Source: Anaerolineae bacterium
GTDB taxonomy: Bacteria > Chloroflexota > Anaerolineae > Aggregatilineales > Phototrophicaceae
Direction: 5' to 3'
Assembly (NCBI GenBank): GCA_022841825.1
Contig: JALHQT010000001.1
Coordinates: 1,302,001-1,366,000, forward strand
Length of the DNA stretch: 64,000 nucleotides
In this document: piece by piece, positions 33,679 to 43,366 of the stretch
How positions within the stretch are numbered: the stretch's first letter is position 1
Layout of the letters: each line of letters starts with the position of its first letter
The notes under the pieces: model-generated
Seen by the model: the letters and a program-made list of their open reading frames with translations, nothing else
Told to the model about the DNA's origin: nothing
Database searches by the model: none
Program-made: the position numbers and the translations under genes

Positions 33679-34662
33679 TTACTCCGCCAGTTTCTTCGCC
33701 GCCTTCGTCACATCTTCCACGCCACCTTTGGTCGCCACCAGCGCGCCAGCGCCGACGATGCTGACGTTTTCACCCAGCGCCGCCAGCGCATAGCGCAGGT
33801 CCTTGTAGTAGGCATCGTCAATGATGTGCTCCGCGATGGTACGGCGCATCGGGGCAAACATCAGCTCGCCCACACCAAAGCTGACACCTCCGCCGAAGAC
33901 AATGATCTCCGGATTGAAGATCAGCAGCAGGCTGGCGACGCCCAACCCCAGCACATAGCCCGCGTGCTCGACGATCTCCAACGCCAATGGATCGCCCTGC
34001 TGCGCGGCTTTGCCGACCGTTCCGCCGTTGATCGTCTCAAGCTGTCCTTCACACAAATCGAGGATGATCGACTTTCTGCCCGCTTCGATGTGCTCACGCG
34101 CCTTGCGTGCCAGCGCCGGACCAGCCGCTTCCTTTTCCAACGATGTGACCTTGCCATCGATTTCCAGCAGCATATGCCCGACTTCCGCCGCATAGCCGTT
34201 TACGCCGAGCAGCATCCGCCCGTTGACGATAATGCCGCCGCCGATGCCAGTGCTGACCGTGATAAAAATCGAATGGCGCGTCCCGCGCGCCGCGCCGATG
34301 GCGGCTTCCGCCAGCGCCGCGACATTGGCATCGTTGCCCAGGTAGACCGGGACGCCGAATTCCTCACGAACTATCCGGGCAAGAGGGATGTTGTGCCAGC
34401 CAAGGTTCGTGCCCAGCTCAACCGTCCCTGTAAATGGGTTGGTGGGTCCGGGGATCGAAATACCAATGCCTTCCACCATCGTACCGTCGGTCGGCAGCAC
34501 ATGCCGAATCATCTCCATCACCCGCCCCAGGGTCGCATCTACCCCTTCATGTGCCAGCGTCAGTTCTTCATGACGCAACAGCATTTCAAGGTCGTCGTTC
34601 AGCCGCGCGCTGCGGATGCGAGTTCCTCCGAGATCAACTGCGATTATGGAACTGGCAGACAT
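33679..34662 (-). CDS. ROK family protein (sugar kinase or glucokinase-like)
   Basis: A 327-residue ROK protein. It has the phosphate-binding start IIAVDLGGTRIRSARLN, GIGISIPGPTNP, VYLGNDANVAALAE with the catalytic Asp, and VSTGIGGGIIVNGRMLLG. The usual ROK zinc motif (CGxxGCxE) after the EVGHMLLEIDG histidine is missing; the segment reads KVTSLEKEAAG. It has no helix-turn-helix, so it is an enzyme rather than a repressor. It likely phosphorylates glucose or another hexose. AGGAAC lies about 6 bases before the ATG. Confidence 0.85.
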   Translation of the reverse strand: MSASSIIAVDLGGTRIRSARLNDDLEMLLRHEELTLAHEGVDATLGRVMEMIRHVLPTDGTMVEGIGISIPGPTNPFTGTVELGTNLGWHNIPLARIVREEFGVPVYLGNDANVAALAEAAIGAARGTRHSIFITVSTGIGGGIIVNGRMLLGVNGYAAEVGHMLLEIDGKVTSLEKEAAGPALARKAREHIEAGRKSIILDLCEGQLETINGGTVGKAAQQGDPLALEIVEHAGYVLGLGVASLLLIFNPEIIVFGGGVSFGVGELMFAPMRRTIAEHIIDDAYYKDLRYALAALGENVSIVGAGALVATKGGVEDVTKAAKKLAE

Positions 34663-34808
34663 GAGGATGTTCCTGTGTTGTGCTGCAAAAGATGGGCGGG
34701 ATGATACCCATTCCTGCCCATCTCCTCAACGTGCTCGAATGACGGAAAAGAAACACGAACGTCCTTCTCCAATCCTGGTGCTCATCGTGACTTCGCGGCT
34801 AACGCTTT

Positions 34809-35288
34809 CTACTTGGGGCTGCGCCAGGTGATCGAGAATGAGGTGTCCGTGATGATCACCTCGTGCGTTTCGTCATCGCTTTCGGCAGCGTCGCGCGCCA
34901 GCCCAGCCGCCATGTCTGCATTGAAGCGCTGGAGCATTCCTGCATCGGCATTGAAACCTGCAAAGTTGAATGTCGTCACCTCAAGGTTGAGCTGCCCGTT
35001 AGCCGCCCATGCCCGTATGCTCAGGCTGCCAGGATACAACTGCCCGCCATCGCCGAGGACATCCCCGCGTGCGACAATCTCGCCAGGTCGCAGGTCAATC
35101 GTCACATTCTGCATTCGCAAGTCCTGACCGTTGGTCAGGATCGGCACAAGCAGATCGCGCACTTGCTCTTCACTCATCGTCAGCGTCAGGTAATTCCAAT
35201 TGGCGTCCGAACGAACGTTGAAGCCGCCTGCACATGCCACCAATGGCAGCGCCAGCAGCGCTATAATGATCCACAGTCGCGTTTTCAT
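34809..35288 (-). CDS. Small lipoprotein of unknown function
   Basis: A 159-residue protein with a lipoprotein signal (MKTRLWIIIALLALPLVAC, lipobox LVAC). The mature part is a small beta-rich domain (LTMSEEQVRDLLVPILTN, then repeated strands such as QNVTIDLRPGEIVARGDV) resembling LmeA/DUF2993-type lipid-binding folds, although this is only a visual likeness. AAGGAGAA lies 5 bases upstream of the ATG. A GTAG palindrome follows the promoter side at 35311-35334. Confidence 0.65.
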   Translation of the reverse strand: MKTRLWIIIALLALPLVACAGGFNVRSDANWNYLTLTMSEEQVRDLLVPILTNGQDLRMQNVTIDLRPGEIVARGDVLGDGGQLYPGSLSIRAWAANGQLNLEVTTFNFAGFNADAGMLQRFNADMAAGLARDAAESDDETHEVIITDTSFSITWRSPK

Positions 35289-35310
35289 GATGGTTCTCCT
35301 TCGCTATTGC

Positions 35311-35334
35311 GGTCGAGGCATGCCTCGACCCTAC
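35311..35334. repeat. Intergenic GTAG palindrome
   Basis: A perfect 20-base palindrome (arms GGTCGAGGCA and TGCCTCGACC) followed by CTAC, so on the minus strand it begins with GTAG. It lies between the lipoprotein gene and the next membrane protein gene. It has the same design as the copy in the E2 gene but different arm bases. Confidence 0.8.
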
Positions 35335-35421
35335 GGCAAATTTGTTGTGTCTGTTGATATGGCGCATGCAGCGTCCGCGGTCCGACATTTTTGGATGGCT
35401 GCCGGACATAGACGAGACACC

Positions 35422-36639
35422 TCACGCCGTCATCCACCGCAGCACCAAATCGATCAAACCCGTTACAGCCGGAATGACGACCACTGCGGAGACGAGCGGG
35501 GTCACCCTTTGCAGCGTCCAGGGCTGCGAGAGAATGTGATGCAAGCGTTCGCCCATGCGCTTGCCAAGCAGGATGAACGGTGGAGCGACGAAAACGAGCA
35601 ACCAGGCGGCGCTCGTCCCATCCCAGATGTCGAAGATCATCAGCGCGAACAGGATACCTGCCAGCGCATATGCCCAGCCCTCGCTCACGCGGAAGCGCAC
35701 GAGCAGCAGGAGCAGCATCGTCGGCAGGACGACCGGCAGCGCCCGCCAGTTCGCCTCGCGTGCAAGTTCCGGGATGAACTGCGCGATCAGATTGCCCAGA
35801 TCCTGATTGCCCGTGTCGAACATCAGCACCATACACATCATCAGCAGCGTCATCCACCAGCGCCCATCCAGCCTGCGCACCCAACCCAGGATCACGCCGA
35901 ACGCAAACGGTGCCAGCAGCAGCAGCGCCGGATTGGTGCGGTTCAGATTCCATGTCTCGTAGATGCGAAACAAGTTCTGCGCCGATTCCTGGGTGGCGAG
36001 CGTCGGAATGTAGGTGAAGAAGAAATCCACCGACTCAGGCGTCCGGTTGCTGCCGATGGGTCCCAGCAGCGACCCCAGCAGCATCGATGCGATCAACCCA
36101 CCAACCAGCAGGGTCGTCGTCCAGGGCAGCGGCTTGACATGCGTCATTGCCAGGCGGCAGGCGATGATGCCGAAGGCGACCAGATTGAGCGACCAGCCGA
36201 TCATCGCATGTGGAAACGACCAGCCCGTCTCGTTCAGACCGAATGCGGTATGCCACAGGTTATCGAGCACCGCGCCAGCGAAGCCGAGCAGGACAATGCC
36301 CATCCCCAGAATGAACAGCGCGCCCGGCACTTTGAACGGCAGCACCTTCACGTCGAAGCCACGCCCAAAGGCGCGGCGGATCGGCGTATGAAACAGCATG
36401 CCCATAAAGACGAAGGCGACGAACGCCACTGTTACATAGACGACGATGTGCGGCGGTGACCAGAACCCGTCGAACGGCACAGTTGTGTGCCAAATCTGAT
36501 CCCAAGTCGTGCCCGCCCATGCCCCTACGACGAGGACGACCAGCGCGCGCCACAACCAGCGGCGCGCGGCAGCATAGTCAGGCGGCTGAGCTGCTGTCTG
36601 CGCGCGTTCCTCGAAACCTGTCGCATTGACCTGCTGCAT
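35422..36639 (-). CDS. Polytopic membrane protein with WDxxWH/LDNLWH motifs
   Basis: A 405-residue protein with about ten membrane helices. Two similar motifs, TTWDQIWH (near residue 46) and AVLDNLWHTAFG (near residue 120), place histidines close to helix ends and may bind metal or heme; this is inference. Several further conserved-looking aromatic residues occur (GWSFPHAMIGW). I do not recognise the family. The ATG at 36639 has GGAGGC five bases upstream; longer starts look non-conserved. Confidence 0.6.
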   Translation of the reverse strand: MQQVNATGFEERAQTAAQPPDYAAARRWLWRALVVLVVGAWAGTTWDQIWHTTVPFDGFWSPPHIVVYVTVAFVAFVFMGMLFHTPIRRAFGRGFDVKVLPFKVPGALFILGMGIVLLGFAGAVLDNLWHTAFGLNETGWSFPHAMIGWSLNLVAFGIIACRLAMTHVKPLPWTTTLLVGGLIASMLLGSLLGPIGSNRTPESVDFFFTYIPTLATQESAQNLFRIYETWNLNRTNPALLLLAPFAFGVILGWVRRLDGRWWMTLLMMCMVLMFDTGNQDLGNLIAQFIPELAREANWRALPVVLPTMLLLLLVRFRVSEGWAYALAGILFALMIFDIWDGTSAAWLLVFVAPPFILLGKRMGERLHHILSQPWTLQRVTPLVSAVVVIPAVTGLIDLVLRWMTA

Positions 36640-36899
36640 CGAACGCCTCCAACCAAAAATCCTGCCGATGTGCTTCATAATACGAATGGCAAGCCATACA
36701 GACCCCTGAGGCGACGCACCTGTCGAGGTGCATCGGCTCACATTATCGAATGCCCGACCTCACACCCGCGTTTCCACCAACCGATGCATAATCAAATGAA
36801 GATACGCTTTTGGGCGTCTCTGGCGTCGCAGCGGTTCAATTAACGCAACCGCCAGGTCACCAGAAACGCGCGGCGCTCACGTAAAGGCTCTTGCCTACC

Positions 36900-38117
36900 A
36901 TGCGAGGAGTCACACAACACAACCTCGAACCGGGTCTCATCCCCATCTTCCGCCTGTTCGTCGGAGTAATGTTCGTGCTGCTGTCGCTGGGACTCGGGGG
37001 ATACCTGAGCCGTGAGCCGCCCGACTACTTCGGCGCACTAATGTGGGGATTTCTGACAGTGATGATCGTGCTGCTGTTCTGGCGACCGCCGCGCCGCTGG
37101 CTGGGTGAACGTTGGCTGCCGCTGCTGTTGTGGGGCGCATCACTCTACCCCATCGCCGCTGATGCGCTGGCGAATGCTGCGCTGGTTCAGCGCGGTGTGA
37201 CCGATCCGTTGCTGCTGGAAACGACGCGGCTCTACTTCTGGCTGCTCATCCCGCTGCTGCTGGTCAGCGCGCAGTATGGGTGGCGCACGCTCATGCTCTT
37301 CTGCGTGGGCACTGCCCTGCTGCCCGTCCTGCTCGTGCTCCCTGTCGCGGATCGGCTGGACTTCGCGGGTTATCTCGGCGCTGCCGTCGTGCGGCTGACG
37401 CTCTACACCGTCGCAGGGTACATCGTCATGCGCATCACCAGCGCCGCCCGGCAGCAGCGTATCGCGCTCGCACAGAAAAACACCCAGCTTACGCAGTACG
37501 CCGCCACGCTGGAACAGCTCGCCATCGCCCGCGAGCGCAACCGCCTGGCGCGCGAGCTGCATGATACGCTGGCGCATACCCTGAGCGCGGTCAACATCCA
37601 GCTCAAGGCACTCGATGTGCTGATGGAAAGCGACCCTGCCGCCGCGCGCAGGACGCTGGAAGCAACGCAGGAGCTGACGCGCACAGGCTTGGGTGAAGCA
37701 CGGCGTTCGCTCCAGGCGCTGCGCGCCCGCCCGATTGACGAGCTGGGGTTGGGGCTGGCGCTGGCAGAGCTGGCGCGGCGGGCAGCGGAACGCGCAGGCT
37801 TGGCGCTGACACTCGACGTACCTGCGCAGATCGAAGGGCTTTCGCCCGACCGAGAGCAGCAGGTGTACCGGATCACCGAAGAAGCCCTGAACAACGTCGT
37901 CCGCCACGCCAATGCACGCTGCCTGACCGTGCGCTGGAAAAACGGCAGGCTGATGATAGAGGATAATGGCGTCGGTTTCGCGAGCGATGCCGTCGCAGAG
38001 AATGGGCACTTTGGCGTTACGGGCATGAAGGAGCGCGCGCAGTTGATGGATGCGGCACTCAAAATTGATAGCGCACCGGGTAAAGGGACAAAGATCGTCC
38101 TGGAGGCGACAACATGA
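36900..38117 (+). CDS. NarL-type sensor histidine kinase, membrane bound
   Basis: A 405-residue kinase. The first 180 residues hold about six membrane helices with short loops (an MASE-like or intramembrane sensor). A coiled stretch leads to HisKA_3 with the phospho-accepting His in RNRLARELHDTLAHTL, then HATPase_c with ALNNVVRHANAR, IEDNGVGF and HFGVTGMKERA. It phosphorylates the response regulator encoded next (overlap of four bases). A start at the TTG 36891 is possible, but ATG 36900 is better placed. Confidence 0.9.
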   Translation: MRGVTQHNLEPGLIPIFRLFVGVMFVLLSLGLGGYLSREPPDYFGALMWGFLTVMIVLLFWRPPRRWLGERWLPLLLWGASLYPIAADALANAALVQRGVTDPLLLETTRLYFWLLIPLLLVSAQYGWRTLMLFCVGTALLPVLLVLPVADRLDFAGYLGAAVVRLTLYTVAGYIVMRITSAARQQRIALAQKNTQLTQYAATLEQLAIARERNRLARELHDTLAHTLSAVNIQLKALDVLMESDPAAARRTLEATQELTRTGLGEARRSLQALRARPIDELGLGLALAELARRAAERAGLALTLDVPAQIEGLSPDREQQVYRITEEALNNVVRHANARCLTVRWKNGRLMIEDNGVGFASDAVAENGHFGVTGMKERAQLMDAALKIDSAPGKGTKIVLEATT

Positions 38118-38758
38118 TTCGTGTATTGATCGTGGATGACCAGCAGATCGTCAGCGAGGGGCTGCGCGTGATGTTGAGCGCCAGCCCGCAGATCGAGGTC
38201 GTTGGCACGGCGCACGACGGCGCAGAAGCAGTCGCTGCGGCGGCACGACTATTGCCCGATGTCGTGATGATGGACCTGAAGATGCCCGGCATGAACGGCA
38301 TTCACGCCACACAGGCGATCAAGGCGGCGCATCCGGCGATGGCGGTATTGGTGCTGACGACCTATGACGAGGACGAGTGGGTGATCGACGCCATCCGCGC
38401 GAGCGCGAATGGTTATCTGCTCAAGGACACCGGGCGCGCCGAGATCATCGCCGCCATCGAAGGTGTCGTCGCAGGGCGCACGCCCGTCGATCCGGCGGTC
38501 GGCGAGAAGTTGTTCCAGTATGTGCGTGCGGGTGCGCCGCCCAACCGCGACCTCGCCGCACAGCTTACAGAGCGCGAGCGCGATATCCTGCGACTGCTTG
38601 CCAGCGGCTTATCCAACGCCGCCATCGCCGACCGCCTGTTCCTGGCAGAGGGCACCGTGCGCAACCACATCACGACCCTATTCTCGAAACTCGACGTCAC
38701 TGACCGCGCTCAGGCGACCGCCCTCGCCTGGAAGCACGGACTGGTGAGTGGTTCCTGA
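38114..38758 (+). CDS. NarL/LuxR-type response regulator
   Basis: A 214-residue regulator. The receiver domain (1-120) has RVLIVDDQQIV (acidic pair), the phospho-Asp in PDVVMMDLKMPGM and a conserved Lys in GYLLKDTG. The C-terminal HTH (about 145-210) is LuxR type: LTERERDILRLLASGLSNAAIADRL, then VRNHITTLFSKL. It is translationally coupled to its kinase. Target genes are unknown; the adjacent transporter gene is a candidate. Confidence 0.94.
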   Translation: MIRVLIVDDQQIVSEGLRVMLSASPQIEVVGTAHDGAEAVAAAARLLPDVVMMDLKMPGMNGIHATQAIKAAHPAMAVLVLTTYDEDEWVIDAIRASANGYLLKDTGRAEIIAAIEGVVAGRTPVDPAVGEKLFQYVRAGAPPNRDLAAQLTERERDILRLLASGLSNAAIADRLFLAEGTVRNHITTLFSKLDVTDRAQATALAWKHGLVSGS

Positions 38759-38833
38759 GGCTGGCACTATACAGAGAGGGCGTGTCTCACATAAGATAGC
38801 GGCGTCACCTCGATCCGAAAGCCCATCAAATCC

Positions 38834-39706
38834 ATGTCCTCGCCCACCACCGCCGCCGCACCGTCAAATTCGCGCACCCTGAATGTCGTTCCACCCTGGG
38901 CGCAGGTCGTCCTGGCGATCATCTCCGTACAGCTCGGCGCGGTTATCGCCAAAGACCTCTTCCCGGTCATCGGTCCGTCGGGCGTCGTCTTCCTGCGTAC
39001 GTTTCTCGGCGGCATCCTGTTCCTGATCATCTTCCGCCCGCAGGTCTGGGGACACAGCGCGCGCGTCTATGGTTGGGTGCTGCTGTATGCGCTCTGCATC
39101 GCCGCCAACATGCTGATTTTCTACACCGCGATTGAACGCATCCCGCTCGGCATCACCGTCGCCATCGCCTTCCTGGGACCGCTGGCAGTCTCCGTCATCG
39201 GCTCTCGCCGCGCCATTGATCTCGCTTGGGTGGCGCTGGCGGCAGTTGGCATCCTGCTGCTCTCGCCCATCACCGACACATCACTCGATCCGGTTGGAGT
39301 CGGGTTGGCGTTCGCGTGTGCGGCGGCATGGGGTGGCATCATCGTCGTCTCGAAGCGCGCGGGCGCACTGCTGCCCGGCAATACGATGGTGGCGCTGGCA
39401 ATGTGCGCGGCGGCATTCATCACCGCCCCCTTTGGCGCGATCAGCTCGGTCGGCGTGCTGGCGAGTCCCCAGTTGATCGGCGTTGCACTGGTGGTGGCGG
39501 TGCTGTCGTCGTTCATCCCCTTCTGGCTGGAATTCGCGGCGCTGCAAAAGCTGTCGGCGCGCGTGGTCGGGCTGCTCCTGAGTCTCGAACCCGCGACGGG
39601 CGCTATTCTCGGCTGGATTCTCCTGAGCGAAGCACTCAGCATCGAGAAGATCATCGGCATTGCGCTCGTCTCGATTGCCGCCGCGGCGACGACGAGGAAC
39701 GGGTAA
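38834..39706 (+). CDS. DMT superfamily (EamA) transporter, RhtA-like
   Basis: A 290-residue inner-membrane protein with ten helices formed by two EamA repeats (first near 15-140, second near 150-288, ending WILLSEALSIEKIIGIALV). This class exports amino acids or other metabolites; the sequence GITVAIAFLGPLAVSVIGSR is typical of the RhtA/threonine-homoserine branch. The start is ATG at 38834, with only a weak ribosome site. It ends one base before the opposing nucleoside phosphorylase gene. Confidence 0.88.
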   Translation: MSSPTTAAAPSNSRTLNVVPPWAQVVLAIISVQLGAVIAKDLFPVIGPSGVVFLRTFLGGILFLIIFRPQVWGHSARVYGWVLLYALCIAANMLIFYTAIERIPLGITVAIAFLGPLAVSVIGSRRAIDLAWVALAAVGILLLSPITDTSLDPVGVGLAFACAAAWGGIIVVSKRAGALLPGNTMVALAMCAAAFITAPFGAISSVGVLASPQLIGVALVVAVLSSFIPFWLEFAALQKLSARVVGLLLSLEPATGAILGWILLSEALSIEKIIGIALVSIAAAATTRNG

Positions 39707-40471
39707 TCACAGCCGCAGCACGGCATCCGCCGCCAACCAGAACAACCGCTCGCGCAAACTCGCCTGCCCGTGAATGAAGTCGCGCATGTCCCAGGCTTCG
39801 CCGCTCAGGTCGTCACCGACATACAGCATCTGCCCGCAAGCGACGCCCCGGAACTCCGCCACCGCAAAGAATGCCGCTGCTTCCATCTCGACCGTCAGAC
39901 AACCTTCTTCGCGCCGTCGAGCAATGCGTGCGGGCGTCTCGCGGTAAATGCCGTCGGTCGTCCACGTCTTGCCCAGCGCATACGGCACATCGTGCGCCGC
40001 CAGCGTCGCCTTGATCGCCTCGATGGGTGCAGACTGCTGCGGCACTTCACGCGCGGCGGGAAGGTAATGGTAGGATGTGCCTTCGTCGCGGATGGCGTGC
40101 GTCGGGATGACGACATGCCCTGCGGTCATCTCGCGCACAAGCCCGCCCGCGCTGCCAACGGCGATGAACTTACGCCCGCCAAACGCGATCATCTCTTCCA
40201 GCACGGCTGCGGCATAGGGCGCGCCGACGCCCGGATGTGCGACGGCGACAGGCTCGCCCTTCACGTCGATGATGTGTATCGGGAAGCGCCCGACCTCGCT
40301 CCTCAGATGCCCGCCGCTGCGTGCGTCTTTGCCGACCTTCGCCAGCGCCTCCTGGAAGAAGCACAGCACGACGCGCTCCGGGATGTCGCGCGGTTTCCAG
40401 ATTTTCGTCGGTTCCAGCATCGCCTCACGCGATGGATCGTGTTCGAAAATAGGATAGTCGTGACTATGCAT
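39707..40471 (-). CDS. Nucleoside phosphorylase, uridine phosphorylase-like
   Basis: A 254-residue phosphorylase of the PNP/UDP family. It shows AVAHPGVGAPYAAAVLEEM (phosphate-site region), FIAVGSAGGLVREM, TTDGIYRETP and EGCLTVEMEAAAFFAVAEF, where the ExE-like segment contacts the ribose. It cleaves nucleosides with phosphate in the cytosol as part of salvage. The start MHSHDYPIFEHDPS at 40471 has CGGAG nine bases upstream; a longer start at 40558 lacks support. Confidence 0.85.
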   Translation of the reverse strand: MHSHDYPIFEHDPSREAMLEPTKIWKPRDIPERVVLCFFQEALAKVGKDARSGGHLRSEVGRFPIHIIDVKGEPVAVAHPGVGAPYAAAVLEEMIAFGGRKFIAVGSAGGLVREMTAGHVVIPTHAIRDEGTSYHYLPAAREVPQQSAPIEAIKATLAAHDVPYALGKTWTTDGIYRETPARIARRREEGCLTVEMEAAAFFAVAEFRGVACGQMLYVGDDLSGEAWDMRDFIHGQASLRERLFWLAADAVLRL

Positions 40472-40638
40472 TGCAATGAACTCCGGGTGTGAAGTAGCGA
40501 TATCATGATGGCACAGTTCGTCAAAGCCTTCCCCGGACTTTTGACGGAGAACATGCATGATAAATTGCCTCCCCTCGTCCGCTCCTGTTAGAATATGCGT
40601 TCAGATTGTTCCGCCAAACGTGTGACGAGCAACCCCCC

Positions 40639-43245
40639 ATGAGCGATGTGACGCCCCTGCGCCAGCAGTACCTTGACATCAAGCGAGAATACCCCAACGC
40701 GATCCTCTTCTTCCGCCTGGGTGACTTTTACGAAACCTTCGACGGCGATGCCGAGATCGCCGCTCGCGAGCTAGACCTTGTCCTCACCAGCCGCCCTGTC
40801 TCCAAGAGCAGCCGCATCCCGATGGCAGGTGTTCCGCATCACGCCGTCGATACCTACATCGCGCGCCTGATCGAGCGCGGCTACCATGTCGCCGTCTGCG
40901 AGCAGGTCACGGAGCCGAATGGGCGCGGGATAGTCGAGCGCGAGGTTACGCGCGTCGTCACGCCGGGCACGATCATCGAGCCGGAACTGCTCTCGGAAAA
41001 GCATGCCAATTATCTGCTGGCGATCATGCCCATTGGCGACCCTGCAAGCGGGCGCTGGGAGCGCGCGGGCATCGCCTATGCCGACATCAGCACGGGCGAA
41101 TTCGCTGCGACCGAGCTGACGGGCGAAAACGCCGCCATGCTCACGCTCGAAGAGCTGGCGCGCCTGCAGCCGCGCGAAGTGCTGATGCCGCAGTCGTGGG
41201 CAGAGCGCGGCGTCACCCTGCCGCCCGGCATGAGCCTGACGCCGTATGCCGATTGGCGCTTTGAGCGCAGCAGCGCTGAAACGACGCTGACACAACACTT
41301 CCGCACTCGCACCTTGAGCGGCTTCGGGCTGGATGAATTTCCTGCGGGCATCTGCGCGGCGGGCGCGGCGCTGCAATACCTGCGAGACACGCAGAAGAAC
41401 AACCTGGCGCAGATCATCACGATCCGCCCGTACACGACCAGCGGATTCATGGTGCTCGATCCCTTCACGCGCCGCAACCTGGAACTGACCGAGACGATCC
41501 GCAATCGCAAGACGCAGGGCAGCCTGCTCGGCATTCTCGACCGCACCGTCACGGCGATGGGCGCGCGCCTGCTGCGCACCTGGATGAGCCAACCGCTGCT
41601 TGACCTCAAGCGGCTGAACGCACGACTGGATGCCGTCGAATCGCTGGCGAGCACGGAAATCGCCCGTGCGGAAATCCGCGAGGCGCTGCGCGGCGTGACC
41701 GACCTGGAACGTCTGACCAACCGCCTGCTGATCGGCAAAGCGGGTCCGCGCGACCTAATCGCCCTGCGCCACAGCCTGGATGCCGTGCCGACGCTGCAAG
41801 GGCTGATCGCCCCGCTGCCGCCGCTCGGTGCGCTGGCGCGGATGCTCGACGCCTGCGAAGACATCCGCGAACTGATCGACCGCGCCATCTCCGATACGCC
41901 GCCCGCCACGCTCAACAACAGCGGCATCATCCGCGCGGGCTACAGCGCCGAGCTGGACGACATCATGGACAAGACCAAGCATGCCCGCGAATGGATCGCG
42001 GAGTTGGAGCCGCAGGAGCGCGCGCGCACGGGCATCGGCTCGCTCAAGGTCGGCTACAACAAGGTCTTCGGCTACTATCTCGAAGTCAGCCACGCCAACA
42101 CCGACCGCGTGCCGTCCGACTACATCCGCAAGCAGACGCTCGTCAACGCCGAGCGCTACATCACGCCCGAACTGAAGGAATACGAGACGCTCGTCCTGAA
42201 CGCCGAGGAGCAAATCCTGGCGGTTGAACGCGAGCTGTTCGAGACGCTCTGCAAAGAGATCGCCGCGCATAGCAAGCGACTGCTGGAGACGGCGCGCGGC
42301 GTCGCGCATCTCGATTCGTTCGCCTCGCTGGCGGATGTCGCCGTTCGCGAGGCGTACTGCCGCCCAACGCTGACCGACGATGACCTGCTGATCATCGAGG
42401 ATGGGCGGCATCCGGTCGTCGAACAGCTTCTCGACGGCGGCTTCCGCTATGTCCCCAACGACACGCACTTCGACAGCATGGGGCGCATCCACATCATCAC
42501 GGGACCCAACATGGCGGGCAAATCAACCTACATCCGCCAGGTGGCGATCATCACGCTGATGGCGCAGATCGGCAGCTTCGTCCCAGCGGGTCAGGCGACC
42601 ATCGGGCTGGTAGACCGCATCTTCGCGCGCATCGGGGCGCAGGACGAAATCCACGCCGGGCAGAGCACCTTCATGGTCGAGATGGTCGAGACGGCGCGCC
42701 TCCTGAGCGGCAGCACACGCCGCAGCCTGCTCATCCTGGACGAGGTCGGGCGCGGCACTTCGACCTACGACGGCATGGCGATTGCCCGCTCAGTGGTCGA
42801 ATACATCCACAATCATCCGGGGCTTGGCTGCCGCACGCTCTTCGCTACCCACTACCATGAGCTGACGGAGCTGCCCAACGTGCTGCCGAAGGCGCGTAAT
42901 TACAATGTCGCCGTGGCGGAAGAAGGCGACGAGATCGTGTTCCTGCACAAGGTCGTGCCGGGCGGCGCGGATCGCTCGTATGGGGTGCATGTGGCGCAGC
43001 TTGCCGGGCTGCCGCGCCCGGTCGTGGAGCGCGCCCGTGCGCTGCTGCGCGACCTGGAGACGGCGGGCAGCACCTTTGAGCCACAGGCAGTAAAACAAAA
43101 GAGGCATAATCCCGCACAGCTCAAGATGTTCGACGAAGCCCCCAACCCGGCGTTGGAGGCGCTGAAGGCGATCAAGGTCGATGAGCTTAGCCCGCTGGAG
43201 GCGCTGACGAAGCTGTACGAGCTGAAGCGGCTGGCGGGGGAATAG
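40639..43245 (+). CDS. mutS: DNA mismatch repair protein MutS
   Basis: An 868-residue MutS1. The mismatch-reading motif is FFRLGDFYETF (the F-Y-E triplet). It has the core and lever domains, the clamp (around VGYNKVFGYYLEVSHAN), and the ATPase with Walker A TGPNMAGKSTYIRQV and Walker B LLILDEVGRGTSTYDG, followed by TLFATHYHELTEL. It recognises mismatches and starts repair. MutL is not nearby in the window. The ATG at 40639 is the conserved start; the gene stands alone, with no clear AGGAGG. Confidence 0.97.
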   Translation: MSDVTPLRQQYLDIKREYPNAILFFRLGDFYETFDGDAEIAARELDLVLTSRPVSKSSRIPMAGVPHHAVDTYIARLIERGYHVAVCEQVTEPNGRGIVEREVTRVVTPGTIIEPELLSEKHANYLLAIMPIGDPASGRWERAGIAYADISTGEFAATELTGENAAMLTLEELARLQPREVLMPQSWAERGVTLPPGMSLTPYADWRFERSSAETTLTQHFRTRTLSGFGLDEFPAGICAAGAALQYLRDTQKNNLAQIITIRPYTTSGFMVLDPFTRRNLELTETIRNRKTQGSLLGILDRTVTAMGARLLRTWMSQPLLDLKRLNARLDAVESLASTEIARAEIREALRGVTDLERLTNRLLIGKAGPRDLIALRHSLDAVPTLQGLIAPLPPLGALARMLDACEDIRELIDRAISDTPPATLNNSGIIRAGYSAELDDIMDKTKHAREWIAELEPQERARTGIGSLKVGYNKVFGYYLEVSHANTDRVPSDYIRKQTLVNAERYITPELKEYETLVLNAEEQILAVERELFETLCKEIAAHSKRLLETARGVAHLDSFASLADVAVREAYCRPTLTDDDLLIIEDGRHPVVEQLLDGGFRYVPNDTHFDSMGRIHIITGPNMAGKSTYIRQVAIITLMAQIGSFVPAGQATIGLVDRIFARIGAQDEIHAGQSTFMVEMVETARLLSGSTRRSLLILDEVGRGTSTYDGMAIARSVVEYIHNHPGLGCRTLFATHYHELTELPNVLPKARNYNVAVAEEGDEIVFLHKVVPGGADRSYGVHVAQLAGLPRPVVERARALLRDLETAGSTFEPQAVKQKRHNPAQLKMFDEAPNPALEALKAIKVDELSPLEALTKLYELKRLAGE

Positions 43246-43300
43246 CGGGCGTCGTCTAAACGTTCGTGTTTCGCATCAGAATTACGTGTCACATCCGCCC

Positions 43301-43325
43301 GTAGGGGCGCAATATATTGCGCCCC
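43301..43325. repeat. GTAG palindrome downstream of the RAYT gene
   Basis: GTAG followed by a palindrome with arms GGGGCGCAATA and TATTGCGCCCC. The right end lacks CTAC. It lies between mutS and the RAYT stop codon. Confidence 0.85.
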
Positions 43326-43366
43326 AGCGTCGTCCTGCCATGATGCCGCGCGTATTCAGGTGTGAT

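Noticed and set aside
36515-36540. CCCCTAC motif in the multi-helix membrane protein gene
   Set aside because: No palindromic partner arm lies next to it.
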